From the NCBI GenBank assembly GCA_030442035.1, contig JAUJEA010000003.1:124001-188000 (forward strand): DNA of 64,000 bases, given 5' to 3'. The translations under genes and the position numbers were made by a program. Position 1 is the stretch's first letter, and the number at the start of each line of letters is the position of its first letter. Source of the stretch: Splendidivirga corallicola. Its GTDB lineage: Bacteria; Bacteroidota; Bacteroidia; Cytophagales; Cyclobacteriaceae. The notes under the pieces were generated by a model. The model ran no database searches. It was given only the letters and a program-made list of their open reading frames with translations, and had not been told where the DNA came from. Positions 18,168 to 28,793 of this stretch are shown here, in pieces.

Positions 18168-21100
18168 CTAATTATCTTTCTTTTTAAATAGACCTTTGAT
18201 TTTGTCCAGGCCTTTTTGCTTCTCTGCTGCTATTGCTTTTTTAATGCTGTCTTCTGCGGCTTTCTTCTCAGCTTCGAGCTTTGCTTTTGCCGCTTTGGCT
18301 ATACTGTCTTTTTTAGCCTGAAGCGCTTCTTTTTCCTTTTGTATTCTTGCAGAATCAACATAACTCGCCACCACCGAATCTTTGATGATTTTATCTTTAT
18401 TATTGGTAAGTAGTTCCAGGCCTTTTTCTTTTACAGCATCAGTTACTTGTTCTTTCACTTCATCTTTTGATATGATCTGTCCAAGTTTCGGCTCCGGTTT
18501 CAGATAAGTACCTCCTAAATGGATAGGCAGTTTCTTAAATGTATTTGAACCCTCCGGTAATGAAACTACTGAACCTAAACTGCTGGTCAATTGATTAGCG
18601 ATATTTGCAGGTAACTCAATCTCCAGATTATAATCAAGGCTTCCATCCAAGCCTATATTGCCAGTCACATTTGTATTGAGATCATTGAGCTTTATGTCAA
18701 ACGGGTCAACACTTAATTTACCATCTTTGATCTCGGTGCTTAATAACAAATTTTTGAGTGCGATGGTCTTAGAATTATCGAGCTTTGCCAAGCTGGTTAT
18801 CCCACTAACAATTTGACTGTTTCCTTCCAATGCCGCCTGAATAATATTGATCAATCCTGCTCCGGAAATTGAGGAAAGGACTGGCATCATATCCTGACCT
18901 AATTCACCATCAATCTTAAACTTTGTGGAGAATGATCCATTAACGATCTGTGCAATAGGCGCAAATGCCTGAACAGTGTTAAACGTTGCATAAGACTGTT
19001 TGATAGAGACATTTTTCATATCCAGGTCAAAATCAAACTTGGGATGATCCGGATCATGTGTGTTGTAGCTGCCATTCATGACAAAACTTCCCCCAAGTGT
19101 ATTGAAATTTACTTTGTCCATTCTCACCTCACCATTTCTGACAATGATATTACCATGGAGATCATTCAAAGTCATATTATCATATAACACTTGAGCAATC
19201 CTGGAATTCAATTCAAAGTCAATGTTTTTGGGAATTTCCACTACTTCCAATTCACTTGAGGTAGTGTCCGACTCAGAAGTTTCGGTATCTTCGGAAGTGC
19301 CTTCCTCTGCTACCATCCATTCATTGACATCAAATTTGGAAGAGCTGAAATCCATTTTGCCTTTCAGCAATTCATTCGGCTTGAAAAGATAATTGAGGTA
19401 GTTATTTACATAACCATTCACTTTTATATCACTTTTCCCTGCCTTGCCATCAAACCGGCTGATCTCAATTCTTTGTGGATTGAAAGAGGCATCAGCCGTT
19501 GCAATACCAAATCCCTGTGGCAAATCAGCACTTTCAAAATAAAAATCTTTAATACTAGTAGTACCACTGGTAGGAATATTCCCATACCGCTCTGCCTCTA
19601 CATCCGACATCTTACCCTTACTAGTCATATTGGCGCTAATCTTTCCTTTGAGCGTCATATCATCCAGTTGCAGGATCTTTGATATTTTTTCCAGATCAAC
19701 CGTTCCATTTACTTTTGCATCCCAGGTATAGTTATCTAAGTTCTCCAACGCCAGACTCCCTTCCACTTTTTCTCCATCAACCAATAAGTTAAAATTGTCA
19801 ACATCGATATAAGTTTCTGCCATCTTACCACTTTCATTCTTGATGGTAGAAGAAACATTGATGTTTTCCATAGGAATGGGGTATTCTGCATATTTGATAT
19901 AGCCATCACTGAGTGTCATGCTCGCATCGATCTTCGGAATGATCTGCTTGATGCTATCATAGGTTCCTTTGGCATTTAGATTTAATCCATAGGTTCCTTT
20001 CATCTCCAAACCTTCCATGGGAAACATAGACGCCAGTTCTCCCAGATTCAGTTTGGCGGCTATGTCTGTATCGATATTATAATTGGTGAGCCCTCTTAAT
20101 GTTAATCTTGCATCGATTGGGTTGCTGCCAAATTCCATGTGGAACTTTTTCAGATCCACCAAGGTGTTGTCTATTACACCGTCTTTATTATCTACCAGTA
20201 AATCCATATTAATATTGGAAATGGCAGTTGGCAGATCAGGATACTGGAACATGGCATTATCCACCTTCAGCGCGAGGTTAAAGGTCGGCATAGTGGTTTC
20301 ATTATATGTGCCTTTTACAAATCCGCTGAACTGTAATTCGCCATTTGTCTTGATAGATTCGAAGCCCTCGGTAAACACACCTGGCACCAATGACAGAATA
20401 CTTTTAAAATCATTTTTCTTGGAGGCAAATGAAATATCCATCTGGTAGTCATCAGTAGGCATGGCAAAGAAACCATCGAACTGAAGGGTAAAATCATTTA
20501 CTTTTGCAGTATTATCTTTAAAAGTAAACTTCATTTCTGACATGTCCATGTTCAGGATCGCATCAAGGTCAACCTGTTTATTGGAAATATATTCGATGCC
20601 ATCGTAAGTAACAGTTGTTTTTTCTACTTGCGTTGAGGTGGTCAGATCAAAAATATCTAAACTAAAGTCGCCACCACCCACATGATTCATGCCTGAAAGT
20701 TCCAAATAAAAAGGCATCGAACGATCATCATACACCACCTGACCGTTGAGAATTTCCCATTTGTCAATGCCGAATGAAAAATCTGATGCAGCAGTGGTAT
20801 CTTCTTCTACTGTTTCGGTTTCCCCACTACTAATGGCTATATCATAGTTGGCTTTACCGTTCTCCAATACTAGAATGTTGATGATAGGTTGTTCAAGCGT
20901 TATACCCTTTAATCGCATCTGATCATCGAAAAGCACACTTTTTAGATTCACCTCCACTTCGAGATTATGTACTGCAAGAAGCACCTCTCCTTCAAATTCA
21001 TCCTTACCGATCACACCAAAATCTCTCATCGAGGCTGTGATATTCGGGAAATTTTTAAACATGGAAAGTCCGAATTTATCTACATCAAAATACACATGCG

Positions 21101-21230
21101 CATTGACAGATTTTGCCAGTTCACTGTCGATGCTTGCTTTAATTTCATCTTTGAATATAATTGGAATGACGAAGGCTGCCGCCACAATTACAATAATAAT
21201 TGCCAGGACGATCATTAAAAACTTCTTCAT
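18168..21230 (-). CDS. AsmA-family protein (bridge-like lipid-transfer/envelope protein)
   Basis: The 1020-residue protein has one N-terminal membrane anchor (residues 5-27). A long beta-rich periplasmic part follows, starting with IIFKDEIKASIDSELAKSVNAHVYFD and including the AsmA-like C-terminal module (GAGLINIIQAALEGN...). The last 70 residues are Lys/Ala/Glu-rich and probably coiled coil. AsmA-family proteins are thought to form grooves that carry phospholipids between inner and outer membrane. It is transcribed alone and has its own terminator. I base the family on the N-terminal pattern and repeated strands; no enzymatic activity is expected. Confidence 0.85.
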   Translation of the reverse strand: MKKFLMIVLAIIIVIVAAAFVIPIIFKDEIKASIDSELAKSVNAHVYFDVDKFGLSMFKNFPNITASMRDFGVIGKDEFEGEVLLAVHNLEVEVNLKSVLFDDQMRLKGITLEQPIINILVLENGKANYDIAISSGETETVEEDTTAASDFSFGIDKWEILNGQVVYDDRSMPFYLELSGMNHVGGGDFSLDIFDLTTSTQVEKTTVTYDGIEYISNKQVDLDAILNMDMSEMKFTFKDNTAKVNDFTLQFDGFFAMPTDDYQMDISFASKKNDFKSILSLVPGVFTEGFESIKTNGELQFSGFVKGTYNETTMPTFNLALKVDNAMFQYPDLPTAISNINMDLLVDNKDGVIDNTLVDLKKFHMEFGSNPIDARLTLRGLTNYNIDTDIAAKLNLGELASMFPMEGLEMKGTYGLNLNAKGTYDSIKQIIPKIDASMTLSDGYIKYAEYPIPMENINVSSTIKNESGKMAETYIDVDNFNLLVDGEKVEGSLALENLDNYTWDAKVNGTVDLEKISKILQLDDMTLKGKISANMTSKGKMSDVEAERYGNIPTSGTTSIKDFYFESADLPQGFGIATADASFNPQRIEISRFDGKAGKSDIKVNGYVNNYLNYLFKPNELLKGKMDFSSSKFDVNEWMVAEEGTSEDTETSESDTTSSELEVVEIPKNIDFELNSRIAQVLYDNMTLNDLHGNIIVRNGEVRMDKVNFNTLGGSFVMNGSYNTHDPDHPKFDFDLDMKNVSIKQSYATFNTVQAFAPIAQIVNGSFSTKFKIDGELGQDMMPVLSSISGAGLINIIQAALEGNSQIVSGITSLAKLDNSKTIALKNLLLSTEIKDGKLSVDPFDIKLNDLNTNVTGNIGLDGSLDYNLEIELPANIANQLTSSLGSVVSLPEGSNTFKKLPIHLGGTYLKPEPKLGQIISKDEVKEQVTDAVKEKGLELLTNNKDKIIKDSVVASYVDSARIQKEKEALQAKKDSIAKAAKAKLEAEKKAAEDSIKKAIAAEKQKGLDKIKGLFKKKDN

Positions 21231-21508
21231 GATTGGGACTGATTAAATTGGAAATTAGTGTTTTGGTTAGTACAGTAATTATTACCCTAAATTGAGTGTT
21301 TATGTTCAAATCAAAAACTTAATTTTTATCTATTTGGTACTAGATAAGAATATCTAAATTACTTGATGAAAACATAAAGAAAAGCTATGAGTGCAGTTGA
21401 TACAATCCATTGCCAAAGGACCTACTCGCACTTTCCCCACCAACGAATTGCAAAAGAAATTATTATGGTAGATTGGTTTAAATTAAGCTTGGAATAGATC
21501 AAGTGTAA

Positions 21509-21661
21509 ATGAATAAGAAGAAAGCCGGTAGAATTGTATTAGATGATATTCCTTTCACCATGGTTTGTGTCTTCACAAACCATTTGCAAATTGATGTTTG
21601 TGAAGACACCGACCTGGCTAACAGAGAAGTTATTAAGGCAGTTGATCCAAGATTAAATTAG
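21509..21661 (+). CDS. possible small protein of 50 residues (doubtful)
   Basis: An ATG-initiated frame encodes MNKKKAGRIVLDDIPFTMVC and ends DPRLN just before the hom stop on the other strand. It is composed of ordinary codons, but much of its centre is an inverted repeat (21562-21609), so the frame could be accidental. I do not recognise the family. Conservation of the frame in related genomes would decide. Confidence 0.2.
   Translation: MNKKKAGRIVLDDIPFTMVCVFTNHLQIDVCEDTDLANREVIKAVDPRLN
21562..21609. repeat. overlapping inverted repeats with two alternative hairpins
   Basis: GGTTTGTG-TCTT-CACAAACC (21562-21581) can fold by itself. Alternatively GTGTCTTCACAAAC (21567-21580) pairs perfectly with GTTTGTGAAGACAC (21596-21609) across a 15-base loop. 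The two folds exclude each other. There is no U-run on either side, so it is not a simple terminator. It lies about 50-100 bases downstream of the end of the met operon. Confidence 0.6.
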
Positions 21662-22909
21662 CTACAATGCTACAGCCACTTTTGAGTCGTCCCGTTTTGA
21701 AGTAACAGAATCCTCCAGAAAGTTTTTTTCTTCCACAGCAATGAGAATTTTATCTTCAACCGGAGCCTTCTTAAGTTCCAGTAATTTGCTTAAAAGAACT
21801 TTTCCTCTAATCGCCCTTTCCTGACCGGAAATTGCTATTTCTTCAAACACATCTATTCCCAGATTCTTCAGTATGTCTTCCTTTTCAAATCTTATATAAA
21901 CATTGATGGAAATGTCCTCTACAAGGCCTACATAACTGTTATGATTAAGTTTCTTATACTCATAGGTATAGTTGTCCTGAATGGCTATAATATCGGAAAG
22001 AACAGCGGCTCCCGTTGGATATGCTCCAGCACCTTTCCCTTCCAGCAATTGTGAGTCGGCGTATTCAGCATTTATCTTAACAGCATTATACTCATACTCC
22101 ACATCAAAAAGCGTATTGTCCTTTTCAACAAAACATGGCAACACAAGTGGAATGATCTTGTCTTCATTATTCCTGAATGCAAGCGCAAGAGATTTTATTT
22201 TTTGATGCTTACTTTTGGCTAAATCAACTTCGAATTGGGACAAGTTCTGGATTCCAAAGTTCACCACCTCTTCAGGATGTATCTCAACACCAAAAGCATG
22301 AGTCGCCAGTATACAAAGTTTATTGGCAGCATCGAAGCCTCCAACGTCCAAGGTAGGATCTGCTTCTGCAAAACCAAGTTCCTGTGCCTCTTTCAACGCC
22401 TGATCATAGGAAAGACCATCATTGAAAATTTTGCTCAGTATGTAATTTGATGATCCGTTAAAAATACCTTCTATACTTCTGAGGGGTTCATTCTTCAAAT
22501 AATCCTCAAATGTTCTTACAACAGGAATACTTCCACAACATGAGGCTTCATACAGTAAAGTGCCTCCATATTCCTTTTGTATTTCTATTAATTCAGGAAG
22601 GTTTTCAGCAACCATTTTCTTATTGGCTGTAACTACCTTTTTACCAAGCTTCAGTGCTTCACTAACAATAGTATAAGCCTCGTCCGCTTCGCTAATCAAT
22701 TCTACAATTACATCAATACTGCTATCCTGAATAATTTCCTTTTGATCAAAAGTGAAACAGCCTTGCGGTAGTGATCTTTTCTTGTCCTTATCCTTTACAC
22801 AGATTTTGGTTATTTCTATATCGACATAGCGATTTTGATGGATAATATCGTATAGACCTTTTCCTACAACTCCGAAGCCGTATATTCCAATTCTCAATTT
22901 CTTGCTCAT
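21662..22909 (-). CDS. hom: homoserine dehydrogenase
   Basis: This enzyme reduces aspartate semialdehyde to homoserine with NAD(P)H, the branch-point step to methionine and threonine. The N-terminal nucleotide-binding motif is G11-F-G-V-V-G16. The central catalytic region has VTANKKMVAENL, YEASCCGSIPVVRTFEDYL and GIFNGSSNYIL...ELGFAEADPTLDVGGFDAANKL, all typical of the family. At 415 residues it lacks a fused aspartokinase; the C-terminal part may be a degenerate regulatory segment. The start overlaps the metX stop by four bases (ATGA-type coupling), and the gene is the third member of metY-metX-hom. Confidence 0.92.
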   Translation of the reverse strand: MSKKLRIGIYGFGVVGKGLYDIIHQNRYVDIEITKICVKDKDKKRSLPQGCFTFDQKEIIQDSSIDVIVELISEADEAYTIVSEALKLGKKVVTANKKMVAENLPELIEIQKEYGGTLLYEASCCGSIPVVRTFEDYLKNEPLRSIEGIFNGSSNYILSKIFNDGLSYDQALKEAQELGFAEADPTLDVGGFDAANKLCILATHAFGVEIHPEEVVNFGIQNLSQFEVDLAKSKHQKIKSLALAFRNNEDKIIPLVLPCFVEKDNTLFDVEYEYNAVKINAEYADSQLLEGKGAGAYPTGAAVLSDIIAIQDNYTYEYKKLNHNSYVGLVEDISINVYIRFEKEDILKNLGIDVFEEIAISGQERAIRGKVLLSKLLELKKAPVEDKILIAVEEKNFLEDSVTSKRDDSKVAVAL

Positions 22910-23949
22910 ACCAATACTGGTTTCAATTTCTTTTGTTTATAAAAAAGCTGGATTTTCTCTGTCAGCTTACTCATTTCAATCAGGAAGCCATCATGACCAT
23001 ATTTGGAATCAATCACATGAAAAGAGGCATTCTCAATGTGTTTGGCTAAAAATTCCTGTTCCTTTACGGGGAAAAGCACATCGTTGTCAATCCCTACAAA
23101 TAATGCATTGGCCTTAATCTGCTTTAGTGCCTTCGCAATACCTTCTCTCTTCCTTCCCACATTGTGTGAATCCATAGCCTTGGACAGTATCCAATAGGTA
23201 AAAGCATTAAATCTACTCGCTAATTTCTCTCCCTGATAAACCTGATAGGATGATGCTTTATAACCATCAAAAACCTCATCCGTCTCTTCAGACTGGGTAA
23301 GATCATAGGTAAGATGGCTTCTGTAGGACAACAAAGCTATTGCTCTGGCAACCTTCATCCCATTAAGACCTGCTCTTTCTGTATTCAACTTCCAGGTGAG
23401 GTCCTGCTTAATTGCCTGTCGCTGGGTTTCATTGAAGGCTATGCCCCATGCAGAATGTTTCGCATTCGAAGCTACAATCACCAGGTTTTCGAAAAGGTCA
23501 GGCTTCTCGATGGTCCATTCAAGCGCTTGTTGTCCTCCCATAGACCCGCCCAGAATAGTATGGATCTGATCCAGGCCAAGGTCATTTCGTAAAAGCTCAA
23601 AAGTATTGACAACATCTCTGTTGGTAATCTGAGGAAAGCTATGGAAGAATGGCACGCCTGTCCTAGGATTGGGCGACAAAGGTCCTGTAGAACCATAGCA
23701 GCCACCTAGCATATTGGCACAAATAACAAAATGCTTGGTTGGATCATATAGTTTGCCAGGGCCAAATAAATCTGGCCACCATTCTGTAAAGTCGGAATTC
23801 GCAGTGAGTGCATGACAAACCCAAACTACATTATTTTTTTCTTTGTTAAGCTCTCCATAGGTGGTATAAGCAAGCTGGAATCCTGGCAAAGTTTTACCAG
23901 ATTCCAACTTAAACTCATGAGGATATTCAAATAAATGATTTGCTAACAT
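22906..23949 (-). CDS. metX: homoserine O-acetyltransferase
   Basis: An alpha/beta-hydrolase-fold acyltransferase that activates homoserine with acetyl-CoA for sulfhydrylation. The nucleophile elbow is GGS136MGG and the rest of the triad is D290 (DVLFP) and H319 (GHDGF). Characteristic early segments include HALTANSD and CANMLGGCYGSTGP. The 347-residue length fits MetX. The gene sits between metY (11-base gap) and hom (four-base overlap), giving the direct sulfhydrylation route. Its acyl donor (acetyl rather than succinyl) is inferred from family, not proven by sequence. Confidence 0.92.
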   Translation of the reverse strand: MLANHLFEYPHEFKLESGKTLPGFQLAYTTYGELNKEKNNVVWVCHALTANSDFTEWWPDLFGPGKLYDPTKHFVICANMLGGCYGSTGPLSPNPRTGVPFFHSFPQITNRDVVNTFELLRNDLGLDQIHTILGGSMGGQQALEWTIEKPDLFENLVIVASNAKHSAWGIAFNETQRQAIKQDLTWKLNTERAGLNGMKVARAIALLSYRSHLTYDLTQSEETDEVFDGYKASSYQVYQGEKLASRFNAFTYWILSKAMDSHNVGRKREGIAKALKQIKANALFVGIDNDVLFPVKEQEFLAKHIENASFHVIDSKYGHDGFLIEMSKLTEKIQLFYKQKKLKPVLV

Positions 23950-23960
23950 GCGCTGAAAAT

Positions 23961-25286
<1,326 letters not shown>

Positions 25287-25328
25287 TTAAAGTGATTATA
25301 AATTTTATACATTTTTTTCTTAGGTAAT

Positions 25329-25393
25329 TACTACAAGATTGTGTTGCCATGGTTCATGCCTGGCAGTTTTTTGCTATCAACAAGATTGTAGTA
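25329..25393 (-). promoter_or_regulatory. inverted repeat between the Cys-rich leader frame and metY
   Basis: TACTACAA and TTGTAGTA arms (plus-strand positions 25386-25393 and 25329-25336) enclose further pairing (TTGT with ACAA) and an inner TGCCA/TGGCA stem. There is no U-run, so it may act on metY translation or as a pausing or processing structure rather than as an intrinsic terminator. Confidence 0.5.
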
Positions 25394-25402
25394 TCTTATT
25401 GA

Positions 25403-25540
25403 CTAGCAACTAATACAACACATACAGCAATGTGCTGAGAACCCAAAAGATCTAGTGATTAAAAAATCGGCAGGCTGTATCGAATCCTTGTCGATAAGCA
25501 CACTACGCACAGCAAATTTGTGATTAATTCCTTTTTTCAT
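25403..25540 (-). CDS. Cys-rich leader peptide, candidate cysteine sensor of the met operon
   Basis: A 45-codon frame starts 21 bases after the riboswitch hairpin and ends 120 bases before metY. It begins MKKGINHKFAVRSVLIDKDS and ends AHCCMCCISC, with five Cys in the last eight codons (C38, C39, C41, C42, C45). Such a run directly before the stop is typical of leader peptides that sense charged tRNA or nascent-chain state, as in polycysteine leaders of actinobacterial sulfur operons. An inverted repeat follows it. No family is known to me. It could also be a real small metal-binding protein; the operon context favours a leader. Confidence 0.6.
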   Translation of the reverse strand: MKKGINHKFAVRSVLIDKDSIQPADFLITRSFGFSAHCCMCCISC

Positions 25541-25559
25541 TTTTAATTAATTTATATTC

Positions 25560-25660
25560 TCCCGATTTATCGGGATCAGGAATTAGCACCTTTAGTCGAG
25601 TGACCAGGTTGCTAGCGCTTCATAGAGCCTGTCTCTCCGCGCTTCTTTATAAATCAACTA
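25560..25660 (-). promoter_or_regulatory. SAM-I (S-box) riboswitch
   Basis: Read on the minus strand, the conserved core GGAGAGACAGGCUC, then AUGAA, GCUAGCAACC and AAGGUGCUAAUUCC matches the S-box aptamer. P1 forms from GAUUUAU (25649-25655) and AUAAAUC (25564-25570). The 3' P1 strand is also part of a self-complementary hairpin CCCGAUAAAUCGGG (25561-25574), so binding of SAM and this hairpin are mutually exclusive. No U-run follows, so output is probably at the level of translation or of the adjoining leader frame. Confidence 0.9.
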
Positions 25661-25683
25661 CCGGAATAATTGACTTGATACTG

Positions 25684-25715
25684 CAAACGTAACTACTTAA
25701 AATTAGGTTTGCAAA
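25684..25715 (-). promoter_or_regulatory. promoter of the met operon
   Basis: On the minus strand TTTG (25712-25715), a 20-base spacer and a perfect -7 box TACGTTTG (25684-25691) form a textbook Bacteroidota promoter. Transcription would begin near 25677, about 20 bases before the riboswitch P1. Confidence 0.75.
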
Positions 25716-25720
25716 TTAAA

Positions 25721-26140
25721 TTAAAAGTTTTTCCTTTTCAGATCCAGGTCAACTTCGTTCAATAGTTTCAAACGAATGTCCTCTTTTTGAAAGTCATCGA
25801 CCTCATAAGAGAACAATGTTTTACCCGATTCTGTAATAAACTCAAGCTTGTTTTGCTTTAACTTCCAGGTCATTGTATTGAGCATAGTATCCTGACTGAA
25901 AATGCAACCCTCATGTCCGAAAGCCCTGATCTTAACTTGGCCATTATGGTCAAAACTTATTTCTCCATTCATCACCGCACAGTCTATTCCTTTTATATTC
26001 AGGACCTCCTTATCCTTCAATTTCCAGGTCGCATCCCAGGTCCCAAGTAATAAATCAGTTTTGTTTTTCGAGGATTCACAGGAAAATACTCCAAAAACCA
26101 AAAGAACCAAACATATATTTTTCAACGAATAGTAAATCAT
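25721..26140 (-). CDS. small lipocalin-like lipoprotein, function unknown
   Basis: The signal segment ICLVLLVFGVFSC ends in a lipobox, so the mature protein would be a lipoprotein of about 120 residues. The body (LLGTWDATWKLKDKE, GEISFDHNGQVKIRAFG, MTWKLKQNKLEF) has the strand pattern and the opening LLGTW of lipocalin-like/META-type domains. Two internal Cys (in GIDCAV and HEGCIF) may pair. I start at 26140 (MIYYSLKN); an ATG at 26149 is possible. It lies directly upstream of the met promoter, on the same strand, but is a separate unit. Confidence 0.65.
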   Translation of the reverse strand: MIYYSLKNICLVLLVFGVFSCESSKNKTDLLLGTWDATWKLKDKEVLNIKGIDCAVMNGEISFDHNGQVKIRAFGHEGCIFSQDTMLNTMTWKLKQNKLEFITESGKTLFSYEVDDFQKEDIRLKLLNEVDLDLKRKNF

Positions 26141-26416
26141 AAAATGCACAAAACGTCTTCAACACAGAAGTAACGAAAATTGGCTTGAATCATTGTAAGC
26201 GATCAAAAATTGATGCGTGGCATGATTAAATACAACCACCATATTAAGGTTTTGTTAATTGAATATTTTATCAGCTTTTCCCCGCTTCATTCATTCGTGT
26301 AATTGTCGTTTAAAACTTACTTATATTAATTTCATGTTATAAAAGCTGGGTGTATTGTTAATTTATTGTTAAATTTATAAACACATCGACAACAATTAAT
26401 TAACATATTCTTAACA

Positions 26417-27325
26417 TTGAAGGCTGCGTGCGGTATATCGATCCTGGTTTTAGTCTGCCATTTCTCTTTGGCAGGGATGACATCAAGCCCTATCTTGTCA
26501 TATGATTCGGAGTATGAAGAAAAGATTATAAAGCTGTTTCAATCAGATGATCGCGTAGATCAATTTGATTTATTCCTGATCTCAAATGCAAAAATAAGCT
26601 GGAAGGAGAGCGAAAAATTCAAAGCCAATTTTAATGAGTTCGTAGCCTCTCTTGAAGAAAAAAGAGTCAAGATCGGTAATGACGAAAGATTCCTAAACCA
26701 TTTATTTTATAAAGTGCATAGGAAATATTTAAAGAATTACGTTGAGCATTCCTCTTTTGGCGATGTTTTTCTCAATGGTAATTATGATTGTTTATCAGGA
26801 ACCGCTTTATATGCCCTGATCTTGGATAGATTGGAAATTCAATATGCCATTAAAGAAACTGATTATCATGTATTGCTAATGGTAGAAATCAATGGGAAGC
26901 AATTCTTGTTAGAGTCGACAGATCCATTAAGCGGCCTGGTCAGTGATAAAGAAAAAATAATAGAAAGAATTGAAAAATATCTTAATAGGGAAATAGGGCC
27001 TAACCAAAATCCATCTCAAGTTGCTTCGGAAGAAAGTTACTATCAATATAGCTTCATTGTGTATAATGATATTACTTTAACACAACTTGCAGGCTTGCAG
27101 TATTACAATCAAGCCATTGCATCATATAACCAACAGGATCTTGTCAATACACTTGCACAACTTGAGAAATGCCTGGTTTTTTATCATTCGGAAAGAATAG
27201 AAGAATTTCTGACCCTGGCTGTAAGCGCAGTAGTAAAAGATAAGTCGATGGATTTCAAGACCAAGGGAAATCTGATCCAACGGTTTCAGCAAAATCTCAA
27301 GCAAACAGTCGCCTCGAATAAGTAG
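26417..27325 (+). CDS. exported transglutaminase-like cysteine protein
   Basis: A probable signal peptide (residues 1-20, ending SLAG) is present only if translation starts at the TTG codon 26417; an in-frame stop lies at 26378 and the next Met is residue 21. The middle shows a transglutaminase-like triad: C125 in GNYDCLSGTALYALIL, H151 in DYHVLLMV and D169 in ESTDPLSG. The remaining 120 residues are helical. It may cleave or cross-link peptides in the envelope, or be a non-enzymatic relative. The gene is alone and converges on argH. Confidence 0.7.
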   Translation: MKAACGISILVLVCHFSLAGMTSSPILSYDSEYEEKIIKLFQSDDRVDQFDLFLISNAKISWKESEKFKANFNEFVASLEEKRVKIGNDERFLNHLFYKVHRKYLKNYVEHSSFGDVFLNGNYDCLSGTALYALILDRLEIQYAIKETDYHVLLMVEINGKQFLLESTDPLSGLVSDKEKIIERIEKYLNREIGPNQNPSQVASEESYYQYSFIVYNDITLTQLAGLQYYNQAIASYNQQDLVNTLAQLEKCLVFYHSERIEEFLTLAVSAVVKDKSMDFKTKGNLIQRFQQNLKQTVASNK

Positions 27326-27361
27326 TTAACAACAAGCAGCAGAGGCTAACCTGGGTTTATT

Positions 27362-28648
27362 TTATTCCTCAAATGCCTTCTTAAATTTTAGCTTAATTTC
27401 TTCACTGCAAAGGTTTCCAATGCTTCCCTCGTGAGTATGTTTGATCTTTCTTTGAGGCTTATAATTTCCTGCTGAAATATTTTTACCTACTTTCTTGTAT
27501 GCGTCACGAAATGGCAAACCATTTTGAACTTCCTTATTTACCTCCTCCACACTATACATATAGTCATATTTGGGGTCATGTAAAAAATCCTTTTTCACAA
27601 TGATCTGCCTGAACATGAAAACAGCCATTTCGAGGCAAGATTTCAGACCATCAATTGCCGGGAGCAATGACTCCTTCAACAATTGGTAGTCACGATGATA
27701 GCCACTCGGAAGGTTATTGGTAATTAATGATAGTTCATATGGCAAAGCTTGAATTTTATTGCACTTAGCCCTGATCAATTCAAAAACATCAGGGTTCTTT
27801 TTATGAGGCATGATGCTGGAACCTGTTGTCAGCTCATCCGGAAATGAGATGAATCCAAAGTTCTGACTCATATAAAGACATACGTCCATGGCCATTTTTG
27901 AGAGTGTTCCTCCCAGAGTTGCCAAACCATAGGCGGTCACTTTTTCCGATTTCCCTCTGTTCATTTGAGCTGCTACGGAATTATATTTTAGTGTTGAAAA
28001 GCCAAGCAACGCTGTTGTCATGGTCCTATCCAAGGGAAATGAACTTCCATAACCAGCACCCGAACCCAACGGGTTTTGATCTACCACTTTGTAAGCGGCA
28101 TTCAAGACATGAATATCTTCTACAAGAGATTCTGCATAAGCACCAAACCATAAACCAAAGGAAGAAGGCATAGCCACTTGTAAATGTGTATACCCCGGAA
28201 GGATCTCATCTTTATATTTTTCGCTGAGTTGTATGAGTTCATCAAATAGCACCTTAGTCAATGCTTTAATGCTGTTAATTTCTTCCTTCAGGAAAAGATG
28301 CATGTCCACCAATATCTGATCATTCCTTGAACGACCTGTATGAATTTTTTTTCCGGCTTCTCCCAGTTTTTTTGTAAGTACAAATTCTACCTTGGAATGA
28401 ACATCTTCAAATTCAGATTCAATTTCAAACTGACCTGTATCTATTTCCTGCAATAGTTCGTTTAAAATTGCTTCAATAGATGCTAATTCCTCCCGGTTCA
28501 GAATTCCAATGTGTTCAAGCATTTTAGCATGTGCCAAAGATCCTTGCACATCGTACTTGGCAAGGACTATATCCAACTCACGATCATTACCAACTGTAAA
28601 AGTTTCGATAACATCTTCTACTTTATATTCTTTTTCCCAAAGTTTCAT
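27362..28648 (-). CDS. argH: argininosuccinate lyase
   Basis: Last step of arginine synthesis, splitting argininosuccinate into arginine and fumarate. The fumarase/aspartase-superfamily signature GSSIMPHKKNPDVFE is intact, as are HTGRSRNDQI and the catalytic-His region GYTHLQVAMP. The length (428) is slightly short of the usual 450-460. It is the last gene of the arginine operon, separated from argE by 145 bases that contain a strong palindrome (28686-28703). Confidence 0.94.
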   Translation of the reverse strand: MKLWEKEYKVEDVIETFTVGNDRELDIVLAKYDVQGSLAHAKMLEHIGILNREELASIEAILNELLQEIDTGQFEIESEFEDVHSKVEFVLTKKLGEAGKKIHTGRSRNDQILVDMHLFLKEEINSIKALTKVLFDELIQLSEKYKDEILPGYTHLQVAMPSSFGLWFGAYAESLVEDIHVLNAAYKVVDQNPLGSGAGYGSSFPLDRTMTTALLGFSTLKYNSVAAQMNRGKSEKVTAYGLATLGGTLSKMAMDVCLYMSQNFGFISFPDELTTGSSIMPHKKNPDVFELIRAKCNKIQALPYELSLITNNLPSGYHRDYQLLKESLLPAIDGLKSCLEMAVFMFRQIIVKKDFLHDPKYDYMYSVEEVNKEVQNGLPFRDAYKKVGKNISAGNYKPQRKIKHTHEGSIGNLCSEEIKLKFKKAFEE

Positions 28649-28685
28649 TTTTAAGTTTTAAGTGGTGAAACAGACCATACCTGAG

Positions 28686-28703
28686 ACCCCGACACGTCGG
28701 GGT
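28686..28703. repeat. perfect GC-rich palindrome between argE and argH
   Basis: ACCCCGAC-AC-GTCGGGGT is an eight-pair stem with a two-base centre. It resembles the smaller CCCGATTTATCGGG at 25561-25574. No U-run follows, so it is not an efficient terminator; it could mark an RNA processing site or be a dispersed intergenic repeat. Confidence 0.6.
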
Positions 28704-28793
28704 TGACACACACAAGGGAATGATCAAACTTAAGCATCACAATATCAGTAAACCACAAATTATAAACACATAAATTCTTAGGTATTTTATGCA

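Noticed and set aside
25403-25540. Cys-rich frame as an ordinary metal-binding protein
   Set aside because: Not excluded, but the position between riboswitch and metY and the Cys run next to the stop fit a leader peptide better.
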